Positions 42,285-50,318 of a stretch of DNA of 64,000 nt are shown in pieces. Both the position numbers and the translations under genes were made by a program. Source of the DNA: Neobacillus niacini NBRC 15566 (GTDB lineage: Bacteria; Bacillota; Bacilli; Bacillales; Cytobacillaceae); NCBI RefSeq assembly GCF_001591505.1, contig NZ_BCVA01000027.1, positions 16,001 through 80,000 of the forward strand, written 5' to 3'. Under the pieces are notes generated by a model. It was not told where the DNA came from. It ran no database searches and saw only the letters and a list, made by a program, of their open reading frames with translations. Positions within the stretch are counted from its first letter, which is position 1; each line of letters opens with the position of its first letter.

Positions 42285-43835
42285 CTACTTTATAGATAGT
42301 TGTTTTTGTAATTCTTCTGTTTCTGCATTATCTCCTGGTTGAAGGACCGTATCCTTACTATCTTGAAGTTCTTCATCAAGCCACCATTTAAAACCATTTT
42401 CCAATAATAAGAATTCTGAAGCATCAGGACCATATGAACCTGATTGATAAGGATGGAGCGGTATTGAATTTTTCTCAAATGCATGAAGAATCGGCTGTAC
42501 CCATTCCCATGACAATTCAACTTCTTTCCAATGAGCAAAGAAGGTAGAATCCCCGTTAAACGCATCATAGATTAGTCTTTCATATGCTTCCGGTACGTCC
42601 AATCCTAATTGTTCATTTGCGAAATTAATTTTGATTGGAGTAACCTTTCCGTTATCCAATGGGTTTTTGCTGTTTAATTGTAAAGAGATATTTTCATTCG
42701 GATTGATTTCAATAATCAATAAGTTAGGATCAAGTTGGCTATTTTTATATGACTGGTTTTCCTTATTTTTAAATTCAATCACAATCCGCGTTGACTTTTC
42801 CTTCATTCTTTTTCCAGTACGAATGTAAAAGGGAACCCCAGTCCATGATGGATGATCGACCCACAACCGGGCAGCAACAAATGTATCTGTAGTGGAAGAA
42901 GGATTTACTCCAGGCTCTTCTATATAACTTGGAACCTTTTGATCATGTACCTCTCCTGAAATGTATTGGCCGCGGACAATATCGGTTGGAACAGCTTCTT
43001 CTTTTAAAGGACGAAGAGACTCTATGACCCTCCGCTTCTCCTGTCTAATTCCGGCTGCATTAATTTTTTCAGGCTTATCCATAGCTGTCATCATTAAAAT
43101 TTGCAGCATGTGGTTTTGGAACATATCACGAATGGCTCCAGCTTGGTCGTAATAACCTGCTCTCTTCTCAACCCCAACGGTTTCACTGGCAGTAATTTGG
43201 ACATTTGCAATATGGTCTTTATTCCAAACAGAACGTAGAATCGGGTTGGCGAAGGCCAAGGCTTCCAGGTTCTGAATCATTGGTTTGCCTAGGTAATGGT
43301 CGATTCGATAAATTTCCTCTTCTAGAAAGGCACGGCTAAGTTTTTGATTAAGTTCACGTGCAGATTTTAGATCATGACCAAAAGGCTTTTCGATGATTAA
43401 TCGTTTCCAGCCAGCTGTCTCACCAAGACCGCTATTATTTATGTTTAGGGCGATGGTATCAAAAAATTCCGGTGCCACTGAAAGATAAAACATACGATTT
43501 TCTTTTAAATCTAGTTCTTCTTCCCGCTGCTTGACTAATTGAAGCAGCTGTAGATAATCATCTTTACTGGTGACATCCAATCTGCTGTAACGGAAATATT
43601 CTAAAAATTCTCCCATATTTGCTGCCTCGTGTTCAAGGCGGCGTGAAAAGTCTAAAATCGAGTCCTTCACTTTATCTTGAAAATCAGAATGAGAAATCTC
43701 CCCTCTTCCGAGCCCAATAATAGATACCGATTGTGGTAATTTTTGATCAACATACAAGTTGTAAAGCGCTGGATAAATCTTTCTTTTCGCTAAATCCCCT
43801 GTTGCTCCAAACAAGACAAATGTCATTGAATCCAT
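42285..43835 (-). CDS. zwf: Glucose-6-phosphate 1-dehydrogenase
   Basis: 516 residues. N-terminal Rossmann motif TFVLFGATGDLAKRKIYPALYNL, LIIEKPFGHDLKSA and the substrate-binding/catalytic EEEIYRIDHYLGKPMIQN (RIDHYLGKE-type motif; here the Glu is replaced by Pro, as is seen in some homologues). Oxidises glucose-6-P to 6-phosphogluconolactone, making NADPH. The C-terminal tail (DSKDTVLQPGDNAETEEL) is longer than in B. subtilis. GGGGGAAGAAAA precedes the ATG. Part of a pentose phosphate cluster with rpiA and transaldolase. Confidence 0.93.
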   Translation of the reverse strand: MDSMTFVLFGATGDLAKRKIYPALYNLYVDQKLPQSVSIIGLGRGEISHSDFQDKVKDSILDFSRRLEHEAANMGEFLEYFRYSRLDVTSKDDYLQLLQLVKQREEELDLKENRMFYLSVAPEFFDTIALNINNSGLGETAGWKRLIIEKPFGHDLKSARELNQKLSRAFLEEEIYRIDHYLGKPMIQNLEALAFANPILRSVWNKDHIANVQITASETVGVEKRAGYYDQAGAIRDMFQNHMLQILMMTAMDKPEKINAAGIRQEKRRVIESLRPLKEEAVPTDIVRGQYISGEVHDQKVPSYIEEPGVNPSSTTDTFVAARLWVDHPSWTGVPFYIRTGKRMKEKSTRIVIEFKNKENQSYKNSQLDPNLLIIEINPNENISLQLNSKNPLDNGKVTPIKINFANEQLGLDVPEAYERLIYDAFNGDSTFFAHWKEVELSWEWVQPILHAFEKNSIPLHPYQSGSYGPDASEFLLLENGFKWWLDEELQDSKDTVLQPGDNAETEELQKQLSIK

Positions 43836-43867
43836 TTTTCTTCCCCCATGTTCGAATTCCGTCTTCT

Positions 43868-43925
43868 CCCAGTTTCTAGCTTATGCGTTCGTTTTAAGCT
43901 CTTTATCTTTAATGGTAATAACAAA
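43868..43925 (-). pseudogene. Remnant of an rpiA 3' end upstream of zwf
   Basis: Minus strand reads FVITIKDKELKTNA then stop, matching the C-terminus of the intact RpiA (DIVITIKDKKLSTIVRS). DNA identity continues through TTCTAGCT...GGGAGA into the zwf leader. Reciprocal to the zwf remnant at 41344. Confidence 0.78.
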
Positions 43926-43954
43926 ATGACTCCGGGTACAATACCGGAGTCATT
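43925..43954 (-). terminator. Hairpin terminator after the transaldolase gene
   Basis: Perfect AATGACTCCGG / CCGGAGTCATT stem with an 8-base loop; on the minus strand followed by TTTGTTATT. It separates tal from zwf. Confidence 0.8.
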
Positions 43955-44004
43955 AACTGGTTTCCCTATTTTTTCACACATTTTCTCTATCAAATATGTT
44001 GGTT

Positions 44005-44661
44005 TTAAGCGTTCCAGTCAGCAGCAAATTTTTCAATGCCTTGGTCAGTTAACGGATGTTTTGATAATTGCTCAATAACCTTAAATGGAATTGTTGCAAT
44101 ATGAGCTCCTGCTAACGCCACACGTGTAACATGGTCAGGATGACGAACAGATGCTGCAATGATTTGTGAATCCAAGTTTTGAACCTGGAACATCTTTGCG
44201 ATTTTCGCAACTAGTTCTACACCATCTTCGTTAATATCGTCTAAACGGCCTAAGAATGGTGAAACATATGTAGCACCTGCACGAGCTGCCAATAATGCTT
44301 GGTTTACACTAAAAATGAGTGTAACGTTTGTTTTAACACCTTTTTTGGTTAGGTAACGGCAAGCCTCTAATCCATCCAATGTCATTGGTAACTTAATGGT
44401 GATATTTTTATCGCCACCGTTAATTTTAATAAGCTCGTCTGCTTCCGCAATCATTTGTTCAGCTGTTACAGCATGAGGTGTTACCTCGGCAGAAACAGAC
44501 TCCACTTCTGGAACGGCATTTAGAATTTCTTCAATACGATCCTCAAATTTAACGCCTTCTTTTGCTACTAAAGAAGGGTTGGTTGTTACTCCTGATAATA
44601 CACCAATTTTATAGGCTTTTTTGATTTCCTCAAGATTTGCAGTATCGATAAAAAATTTCAT
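44005..44661 (-). CDS. tal: Transaldolase (small TAL/FSA type)
   Basis: 218 residues, the short TIM-barrel form. MKFFIDTANLEEIKKAYKIGVLSGVTTNPSLVAKEG, NITIKLPMTLDGLEACRYLTKKGVKTNVTLIFSVNQALLAARAGATYVSPFLGRLDD with the Schiff-base Lys in IKLPMT, and IIAASVRHPDHV. Transfers dihydroxyacetone units between sugar phosphates in the pentose phosphate pathway; some relatives act as fructose-6-P aldolases. Upstream of zwf on the same strand with a terminator between. AACTGGAGG precedes the ATG. Confidence 0.9.
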   Translation of the reverse strand: MKFFIDTANLEEIKKAYKIGVLSGVTTNPSLVAKEGVKFEDRIEEILNAVPEVESVSAEVTPHAVTAEQMIAEADELIKINGGDKNITIKLPMTLDGLEACRYLTKKGVKTNVTLIFSVNQALLAARAGATYVSPFLGRLDDINEDGVELVAKIAKMFQVQNLDSQIIAASVRHPDHVTRVALAGAHIATIPFKVIEQLSKHPLTDQGIEKFAADWNA

Positions 44662-45129
44662 TATCTCTTTCCTCCAGTTATATTTATATTTATCCTTATT
44701 TTACATTTTTTCGACAGCATGTCCACTAAAATTGTCTCGCAGTGCGGCTACAATTTTACCAGCAAGATGTCATCTTCTAGAAGAACGATAGCGTATTATG
44801 ATGGACAATGCAATGACTGATGTTGCTTTTTATAGGAGCTTAATCTTATCTACACACCATTTTCACACATTAAAGCAATGCAGAATCCCATTAGTTTCTT
44901 CATAATTCTAATAGTTCAAACAAAGCAATCTCAGTCAAATTGATTTTCACTGTTATTTTTGAAAACGGAACCATTTTCCATTTCGTGCTTCACCCTTCAA
45001 CAAAAATAGTTCAACATTCATAATTTGTCCATAATCTAAAAAATTCACTCCAACCTAATCCGGATAACAAGAACTCCTTTTCTATTTTTTATCCTATCTA
45101 AAGTGGTATATTTAATAAAAGAGGTGGAG
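44662..45129. other. Intergenic region between tal and yqxD-like gene
   Basis: No gene recognised. Contains a perfect inverted repeat TAAAATTGT / ACAATTTTA (44727-44758, 14-base loop) in the leader of tal, which may be an operator or a hairpin. The rest is AT-rich with no clear promoter pair. Confidence 0.4.
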
Positions 45130-45189
45130 ATGACTAAATCGCAATTATATCCTTCATCAAAATTGCAGTTACAGGAGAGATTACGATGA
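45130..45189 (+). CDS. Possible 19-codon leader ORF coupled to the yqxD-like gene
   Basis: ATG at 45130 follows GAGGTGGAG and encodes MTKSQLYPSSKLQLQERLR, ending in a TGA that overlaps the downstream ATG (ATGA). The overlap suggests translational coupling. The peptide itself has no recognisable feature; it may be a regulatory leader or chance. Confidence 0.35.
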   Translation: MTKSQLYPSSKLQLQERLR

Positions 45190-45626
45190 AAATTTATGTT
45201 GACGCGGACGCTTGTCCGGTAAAAGATATTATTATCACGGAAGGTACGAATGCTGATATTCCTGTCATTCTTGTTACTAGCTTTTCACATTTTTCAACTG
45301 CGGAACAACCAACAGGAGTGGAAACCATTTATGTTGATTCCGGAGCAGATGCGGCAGATTATCGGATCATGAAGTTAGCACAAAAAGGGGATATAATCGT
45401 TACACAGGATTATGGTCTTGCTTCGCTGGGTTTAGCAAAAGGGTGTACGGTGCTGCATCATACTGGTTATAGCTATACAAATGAAAATATTGATCAATTG
45501 TTACAAACACGATATTTGAGTGCAATGGCTCGAAAAAGCGGCAAGCGTACAAAAGGGCCAAAACCATTTACAGCAGAGGATCGGGAGAAATTTAGGAGAC
45601 ATTTTAAAACAGCTATTTCTTCTTAA
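45186..45626 (+). CDS. YqxD/YaiI family (DUF188) NYN-like protein
   Basis: 146 residues. IYVDADACPVKDIIITEG, VDSGADAADYRIMKLAQKGDIIVTQDYGLASLGLAKG and the C-terminal RKSGKRTKGPKPFTAEDREKFRRHF are diagnostic of the UPF0178/YaiI family. The three conserved acidic residues fit a PIN/NYN-like nuclease fold, but no activity is established. GGAGAG precedes the ATG. Confidence 0.87.
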   Translation: MKIYVDADACPVKDIIITEGTNADIPVILVTSFSHFSTAEQPTGVETIYVDSGADAADYRIMKLAQKGDIIVTQDYGLASLGLAKGCTVLHHTGYSYTNENIDQLLQTRYLSAMARKSGKRTKGPKPFTAEDREKFRRHFKTAISS

Positions 45627-45694
45627 AAAATAATGTTTTCCTATATCAAAGCTCCTTTCCCCCGGACAATCCCCTTCTTTATCTCCCCCACTTC

Positions 45695-46933
45695 CTATTC
45701 TGCAACCTCGTCTCGATATTGAGAGGGAGTCCTGCCTGTTTCCTTTTTAAAGACTCTTGCAAAGTAGGAAGGATCTTCATAGCCAATGGTCCAGGCAATT
45801 TCCTCAACAGTTAGGTTCTCCGTTTTCAACAAGTGTTTAGCTTGATTTATTCGTAACATCTGCTGAAAAGCAGATAAGGTCATCTTTGTTTCTTCTTTAA
45901 ATTTTCGGGAGAGGTGACTAGGATGGATGGACAATTTTGCCGCCAATTCTTCTTTATTGATTGGTTTATTATAAAAGCTGTGGATATACTCAATCACCCG
46001 CCGGGTCATAGTTGTGTATTTACTTAAAGCATTTGAAATCACTAAATCGCAATATTCCCCAATCATACGATCTTCCAATTGATGCAGTGTTTCTACTTGA
46101 TTCGCATTTTCAATTTCATAAGCAAATTTTTCTGAAATCCGATGAAGCATGATGGCGGGTACATGACTATTACGTGCTGACGTTCGGAGAAGCGTATTTA
46201 GTATAATGGCCACATTTTTGAGTCTCCGTAACGGCTGATTTGGAAAACGTTCAGAAAAAGAAAACAGCATGTTTTTAGAATTAATCAGTGCTAAAGCAGT
46301 CTTTTTATCCCCACATTCAACAGCATGCATAAAGTCCTTTTCCGTCTTATACCTCAATTTGACTATTTCTGCTTCTTCATCAATGTTATGTTGGTCCTCC
46401 TGATGGCGAGCAGAACAGATGCTTTTATCAGAAAACATAACAAATGGGGCCAGTTCCTGCTCCATCATGTTGGTAAACTGCTGAAGGACGCTTCCAAAAC
46501 TGCTTGCCTGTTCAGCTGTTAGTACATAAATTTTATCTGCTATCAGCCTTAGATCTTCAGTTTGTGTACCTGATAAACGATATTCCGTTGATAAGCGGTA
46601 TAGATTCGGTGTCTTATCAAAATAAGGACCGATAATAATCGTAAAGCACTCTCCATTATCGCAGAAGGAATATCCAAAATAATGTAAGTCCCATTCATTA
46701 ATATAGGAATACAGCTGTCCTCGCTGCTCCATATTGTCATACAAAAATAGAACATCTCCATCCCTTGAACCAGGCATGAATGCAGGAATGGAAATTACTT
46801 CATGGTGGTAAAAAAGCTCGCGATTTTGAGCCAATACATATGTATTTAAATTGGTTAAATGTTGTATTTTCATAGCCGTTGAGACAATTTTTGATCGTTC
46901 CAGGGTGATCTCCCTCCAAATAAGTGGCTGCAA
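45695..46933 (-). CDS. AraC/YesN-type transcriptional regulator
   Basis: Up to 412 residues. The C-terminal ~100 are an AraC domain: INKEELAAKLSIHPSHLSRKFKEETKMTLSAFQQMLRINQAKHLLKTENLTVEEIAWTIGYEDPSYFARVFKKETGRTPSQYR. The N-terminal ~290 are an uncharacterised sensing region without membrane segments. The start is uncertain: the TTG at 46933 has no ribosome site, while GGAGGGAG near 46915 would serve a CTG eight bases on; the next ATG is at 46873. Divergent from the EIICA gene, which it probably activates. Confidence 0.83.
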   Translation of the reverse strand: MQPLIWREITLERSKIVSTAMKIQHLTNLNTYVLAQNRELFYHHEVISIPAFMPGSRDGDVLFLYDNMEQRGQLYSYINEWDLHYFGYSFCDNGECFTIIIGPYFDKTPNLYRLSTEYRLSGTQTEDLRLIADKIYVLTAEQASSFGSVLQQFTNMMEQELAPFVMFSDKSICSARHQEDQHNIDEEAEIVKLRYKTEKDFMHAVECGDKKTALALINSKNMLFSFSERFPNQPLRRLKNVAIILNTLLRTSARNSHVPAIMLHRISEKFAYEIENANQVETLHQLEDRMIGEYCDLVISNALSKYTTMTRRVIEYIHSFYNKPINKEELAAKLSIHPSHLSRKFKEETKMTLSAFQQMLRINQAKHLLKTENLTVEEIAWTIGYEDPSYFARVFKKETGRTPSQYRDEVAE

Positions 46934-47040
46934 ATAAAATCGATACCAGTCCAGATTATATCAAAAAAATCCTACTACTAAATTCTTTACGTTCATTATA
47001 CTAATATTACATTCAGACCTTCAATTCATGATGTTGAAAA

Positions 47041-47054
47041 TGAAAGCGTTAAAA
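47041..47054 (+). promoter_or_regulatory. Candidate cre (CcpA) site upstream of the EIICA gene
   Basis: TGAAAGCGTTAAAA matches 12 of 14 consensus positions, 89 bases upstream of the preferred start. Suggests catabolite repression despite the unusual protein. Confidence 0.5.
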
Positions 47055-47129
47055 GACTTTATGATTTTTGATATAGAAATATGGGAAACCTAACTAAGAG
47101 ATAGGGATATGGGAGTGAGGAAATCAACT

Positions 47130-48737
47130 ATGAGTAGTCAAAAACAAGTTCATCCTGATCAAATACCTTCACCTAATCAATCAAAAGAAACGAAATTAGC
47201 CAAAGTGTTAAGCGTCATCTCTGGAAGTTTCGCCCCGATTATCGGTGTTCTTGCTGGTGCTGGACTCCTAAAAGCAATGTTATCAGTTCTAGCCACCATT
47301 GGCTGGCTGTCAAAAGACAGTGGAGCCTATATTATCTTATCCGCTGCCGGAGATGCTGTTTTTCACTTTCTTCCTTTGTTTCTCGGAATATCGATAGCGC
47401 TTAAACTAGGTGCGAACGGATATGTGGGCGGGGTTATTGGTGCCTCTATACTGACTCCTGAAATTATGCACCTTGTTGAAAACGATGTGAAGACAATTGA
47501 CTTTTTTGGCCTTCCGGTCTTATTAGCAGATTATTCTTCTACTGTTTTTCCAATCTTTATTGCTATGTTTGTTTATGCAGGTCTAGATCGGTTTTTAAAG
47601 AAAGTCATTTATAAAGATATCCAAATGTTTATCAATCCGATGATATCTTTAATCATTCTCGTTCCATTAACCATGTTGGTGTTCGGTCCTATTGGGACGC
47701 TGCTGGGAGAAGGATTAGGTTCCATCATTAGTTTCTTAAGCGACAAAAGCGGACTTTTAGCAGGGGCAATTTTAGGTGCTTCTTGGACTTTCCTAACCAT
47801 TATGGGATTGCATTGGACCGTTATCCCATTAGCCATAGCAAATCTCGCAACGGGTCCAGACCCTATAATTGCCATGGCTGCGGCAGCTCCATTTGCTCAA
47901 ATCGGAATAGGTATTGCTGTTTTTCTGAAAACACGCGATAAAGATTTGAAGGCGCTGGCAGCAAGTGGAATTGTTCCTGGCGCATTGGCTGGAACAACCG
48001 AAGCGATCAATTATGGAATCATTCTTCGTTATCGAAAAACGATGGTATATGTAATCATTGCAGCGGCAATAGGCGGGGCTATCAATGGCAGCATCGGTGT
48101 TGTGATGAATGATTTTGTCCTTCCAAGTGTACTTTCCATACCTGCGTTTACACCGATTTGGGAATATTTAATTGGGATTGGCGCTGCATTTGTCATAGGA
48201 TTCCTTTTGACGTATCTGTTTGGATATGAAGGCAAAAATTCAAAAGTAGATGATGGATTTACTGAGAATATTTTTGGTGTAAAGCCAGAAACCATTAAAA
48301 GTCCATTACGCGGGAAAGTCATACCATTAAGCGCGATCCGCGATCCATTATTTGCAACCGAAACCGTAGGGAAAGGCATTGCCATTGAACCGGAAGTTGG
48401 CAATATTTATTCACCTGTTGATGGTGTGATTAGCACGCAATTTCCGACAGGACATGCTGTTGGAATACAGTCTGAAAATGGCGCAGAGGTGTTAATTTAT
48501 ATTGGCCTTGATACGATAAAGCTGAAAGGAAGATACTTTACACCGCATGTAAAACAAGGTGATCATGTGAAGCAAGGTGACCTGCTCATCGAATTTGACA
48601 TGGATCAAATAAAAGCACATGGCTATGAAACATCCACATTGGTGGTGATTACCAATACTGATCAATATATGGATATTAATGCCACTGCTAGCGGAACAGT
48701 AGAACAAAATGATCAGTTGTTGAAATTATCGGTTTAA
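47130..48737 (+). CDS. PTS-like EIICA transporter lacking EIIB, with Tyr at the EIIA active-site His
   Basis: About 535 residues. Begins directly with a glucoside-type EIIC domain (LSVISGSFAPIIGVLAGAGLLKAML; ~9-10 membrane segments; MGLHWTVIPLAIANLATGPDPI) and ends in an EIIA(Glc)-type domain (SPLRGKVIPLSAIRDPLFA; PTGHAVGIQSENGAEVLIYIGLDTIKLKG). BglP-family proteins normally carry an N-terminal EIIB with a phospho-Cys; it is absent. The accessory His (GHAVG) is present, but the phosphorylated His of VLIHxGxDT is Tyr (codon TAT at 48498-48500). The EIIC signature GITEP is GTTEA. So it cannot phosphorylate its substrate by itself. ATG at 47130 (GAGG upstream) preferred over 47109. Divergent AraC regulator; cre site upstream. 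Confidence 0.85.
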   Translation: MSSQKQVHPDQIPSPNQSKETKLAKVLSVISGSFAPIIGVLAGAGLLKAMLSVLATIGWLSKDSGAYIILSAAGDAVFHFLPLFLGISIALKLGANGYVGGVIGASILTPEIMHLVENDVKTIDFFGLPVLLADYSSTVFPIFIAMFVYAGLDRFLKKVIYKDIQMFINPMISLIILVPLTMLVFGPIGTLLGEGLGSIISFLSDKSGLLAGAILGASWTFLTIMGLHWTVIPLAIANLATGPDPIIAMAAAAPFAQIGIGIAVFLKTRDKDLKALAASGIVPGALAGTTEAINYGIILRYRKTMVYVIIAAAIGGAINGSIGVVMNDFVLPSVLSIPAFTPIWEYLIGIGAAFVIGFLLTYLFGYEGKNSKVDDGFTENIFGVKPETIKSPLRGKVIPLSAIRDPLFATETVGKGIAIEPEVGNIYSPVDGVISTQFPTGHAVGIQSENGAEVLIYIGLDTIKLKGRYFTPHVKQGDHVKQGDLLIEFDMDQIKAHGYETSTLVVITNTDQYMDINATASGTVEQNDQLLKLSV

Positions 48738-48746
48738 GCTAGATTT

Positions 48747-48779
48747 AAAGGATTGGCCAACATTTGGCCAATCCTTTTA
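48747..48779 (+). terminator. Terminator of the EIICA gene
   Basis: AAAGGATTGGCCAA / TTGGCCAATCCTTTT stem with a 2-4 base loop. Confidence 0.9.
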
Positions 48780-48813
48780 TTCTTTTCATTAACGGTCAGT
48801 TAAAGCATATTAA

Positions 48814-48926
48814 TTTTAAACAAACGTTTGATTAGTTTTTGGAACCAGTGATGCCAAGGCTCCAGCCTCTCTAATCAAACGTTTGATTAGTTTACCACCC
48901 GATTTAATCAAACGTTTGATTAGTAA
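48814..48926. repeat. Three copies of a 20-bp palindrome TAATCAAACGTTTGATTA
   Basis: Centres at about 48825, 48880 and 48913. The second is a perfect 20-base palindrome (CTAATCAAAC/GTTTGATTAG); the third matches over 18 bases and the first over its core and right arm. They lie between two convergent genes, where no promoter is expected. Looks like binding sites for a dimeric (for example TetR-type) protein. Confidence 0.8.
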
Positions 48927-48949
48927 GTCTGTGATAATAAGTATGATTT

Positions 48950-49333
48950 TTATTTCAGTAGATTGACTGAATCTTTATTCTTACGTTTTTTAACTTCTGC
49001 CATTTTGGCATAAAAGTTTTCTTCCAGATCAATTCCAAAATAATTATAAAACTTCAGCATATACGCCAGACAGTCTGATAATTCCTTACCGATGTCTTCT
49101 TTAATCTGTTTCTTGGCTAACTCAAATGCCTGTTCTTCTTCCATGCCATTTTCTACATAAGAAGCCGTAAGATTAAATGCCTTCCTTAGCTCCTCCGCAA
49201 CTTCTGCAACCTCAGTGGTTAGAAGCATGTAATTATTTAAAAGAGAATCTCTGCTCTTTGTATAGCTCTCCTCAGTAATATCCCATCCCATATCTTTTTG
49301 ATACTGTTTCGCAAATGTTTGTATCTCTTTCAT
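48950..49333 (-). CDS. MazG-like nucleotide pyrophosphohydrolase
   Basis: About 127 residues, all helical. LLTTEVAEVAEELRKAF and IKEDIGKELSDCLAYMLKFYNYFGIDLEENFYAKMAEVKKR give the E-x-x-E ... E-x-x-D metal site of the MazG/all-alpha NTP pyrophosphatase family. Expected to hydrolyse non-canonical or excess NTPs. The ATG at 49333 follows GGAAGGAG. Lies 34 bases after a nucleoside-deaminase-like gene on the same strand; both act on nucleotides. Confidence 0.85.
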   Translation of the reverse strand: MKEIQTFAKQYQKDMGWDITEESYTKSRDSLLNNYMLLTTEVAEVAEELRKAFNLTASYVENGMEEEQAFELAKKQIKEDIGKELSDCLAYMLKFYNYFGIDLEENFYAKMAEVKKRKNKDSVNLLK

Positions 49334-49381
49334 TGTTGCTCCTTCCAAACTGCTCCTCGGAATTAATATGTTTAAAGTTGT

Positions 49382-50038
49382 TTAAATTAATAATTCCTTA
49401 GATCTCAAATCTTTCATTAACATCTCAAATACATCTTCTATTTTTAATTTACGAGGATTCTTTAGTTTAGCTGACTCAACCCATTCTTTAGCTAATTCAA
49501 TTATCATTGGATAATCCTCTGACATTAATTCATGGACTGGTATCGCTTTTTCATAATTATTACAAAGGTCAAAATAAACATTAAGAAGAATGGATAACTG
49601 CTCTAAATATTTTACTGGTCCTTCTATAACGATTGGTTTCTTACTAAGATAAGGTGTAGTACCTCTTAAATTTGTACTGCCGCCATATTTATCCTTTGCG
49701 GCATACCTAAGATTACGGATACCACTCATATAAAAAGCACAAAAACAAAGAGGACACGGCTCCAAGGTTGAATAAAGAACATACGAGTTTACCTCTTTAT
49801 GTATTCGATTGTCCAACTTTAATAAAGCATTAACCTCGGCATGCGCTATTTCATTATTTGATATTACCGTATCAGATAGTTGTCCAAATGTAGCACTTTT
49901 GCCTGTTGAAACCAAATGACCCTTATCATCAATGACAATGGCACCGACAGGTCGAGACCCTTCCTTAAAAGACTCCCAAGCTGTTCGGAAACATTCTTTC
50001 CACTCATTTGTAATTTCACTCCAATGTATTGGAATCAC
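49382..50038 (-). CDS. Nucleoside/tRNA-type deaminase, zinc-dependent
   Basis: 218 residues. Zinc-deaminase motifs: NEIAHAEVNALLKL (HAE) and STLEPCPLCFCAFYMSGI (PCxxC), placing it in the CDA superfamily near guanine and tRNA adenosine deaminases. The C-terminal ~70 residues are an additional helical segment (ELMSEDYPMIIELAKEWVES). Substrate unknown. The start is a GTG with only a weak ribosome site. Confidence 0.82.
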   Translation of the reverse strand: MIPIHWSEITNEWKECFRTAWESFKEGSRPVGAIVIDDKGHLVSTGKSATFGQLSDTVISNNEIAHAEVNALLKLDNRIHKEVNSYVLYSTLEPCPLCFCAFYMSGIRNLRYAAKDKYGGSTNLRGTTPYLSKKPIVIEGPVKYLEQLSILLNVYFDLCNNYEKAIPVHELMSEDYPMIIELAKEWVESAKLKNPRKLKIEDVFEMLMKDLRSKELLI

Positions 50039-50229
50039 CCCATAAAAAATAAACTTTCTTCTTTTGATTACTTAATTCTTACTAATTCGACTTTCTTTTA
50101 CATAATCCTTTATTTTGCAGCAGGAATTAATGTTCATCATCAATAGAGCATTCTGCTTAGTTAGAGGTGAAAAAGTTTTCACTGTTACGGGTAGAATAAT
50201 GAAAACCATTAAAAACGGTTCCAACCCCA

Positions 50230-50258
50230 TTGTAAACCAGTGATGACGGATATATGAT
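50230..50258 (+). promoter_or_regulatory. Sigma-A-type promoter of the EIICB-nanE operon
   Basis: TTGTAA (50230-50235), 17-base spacer, TATGAT (50253-50258), 60 bases upstream of the EIICB start. Confidence 0.65.
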
Positions 50259-50318
50259 ACCGGTGTAAGGTTTAAGTCAACAAGCTTCAGACCAACAACA
50301 TGAAGGAGGTCAACAGTA

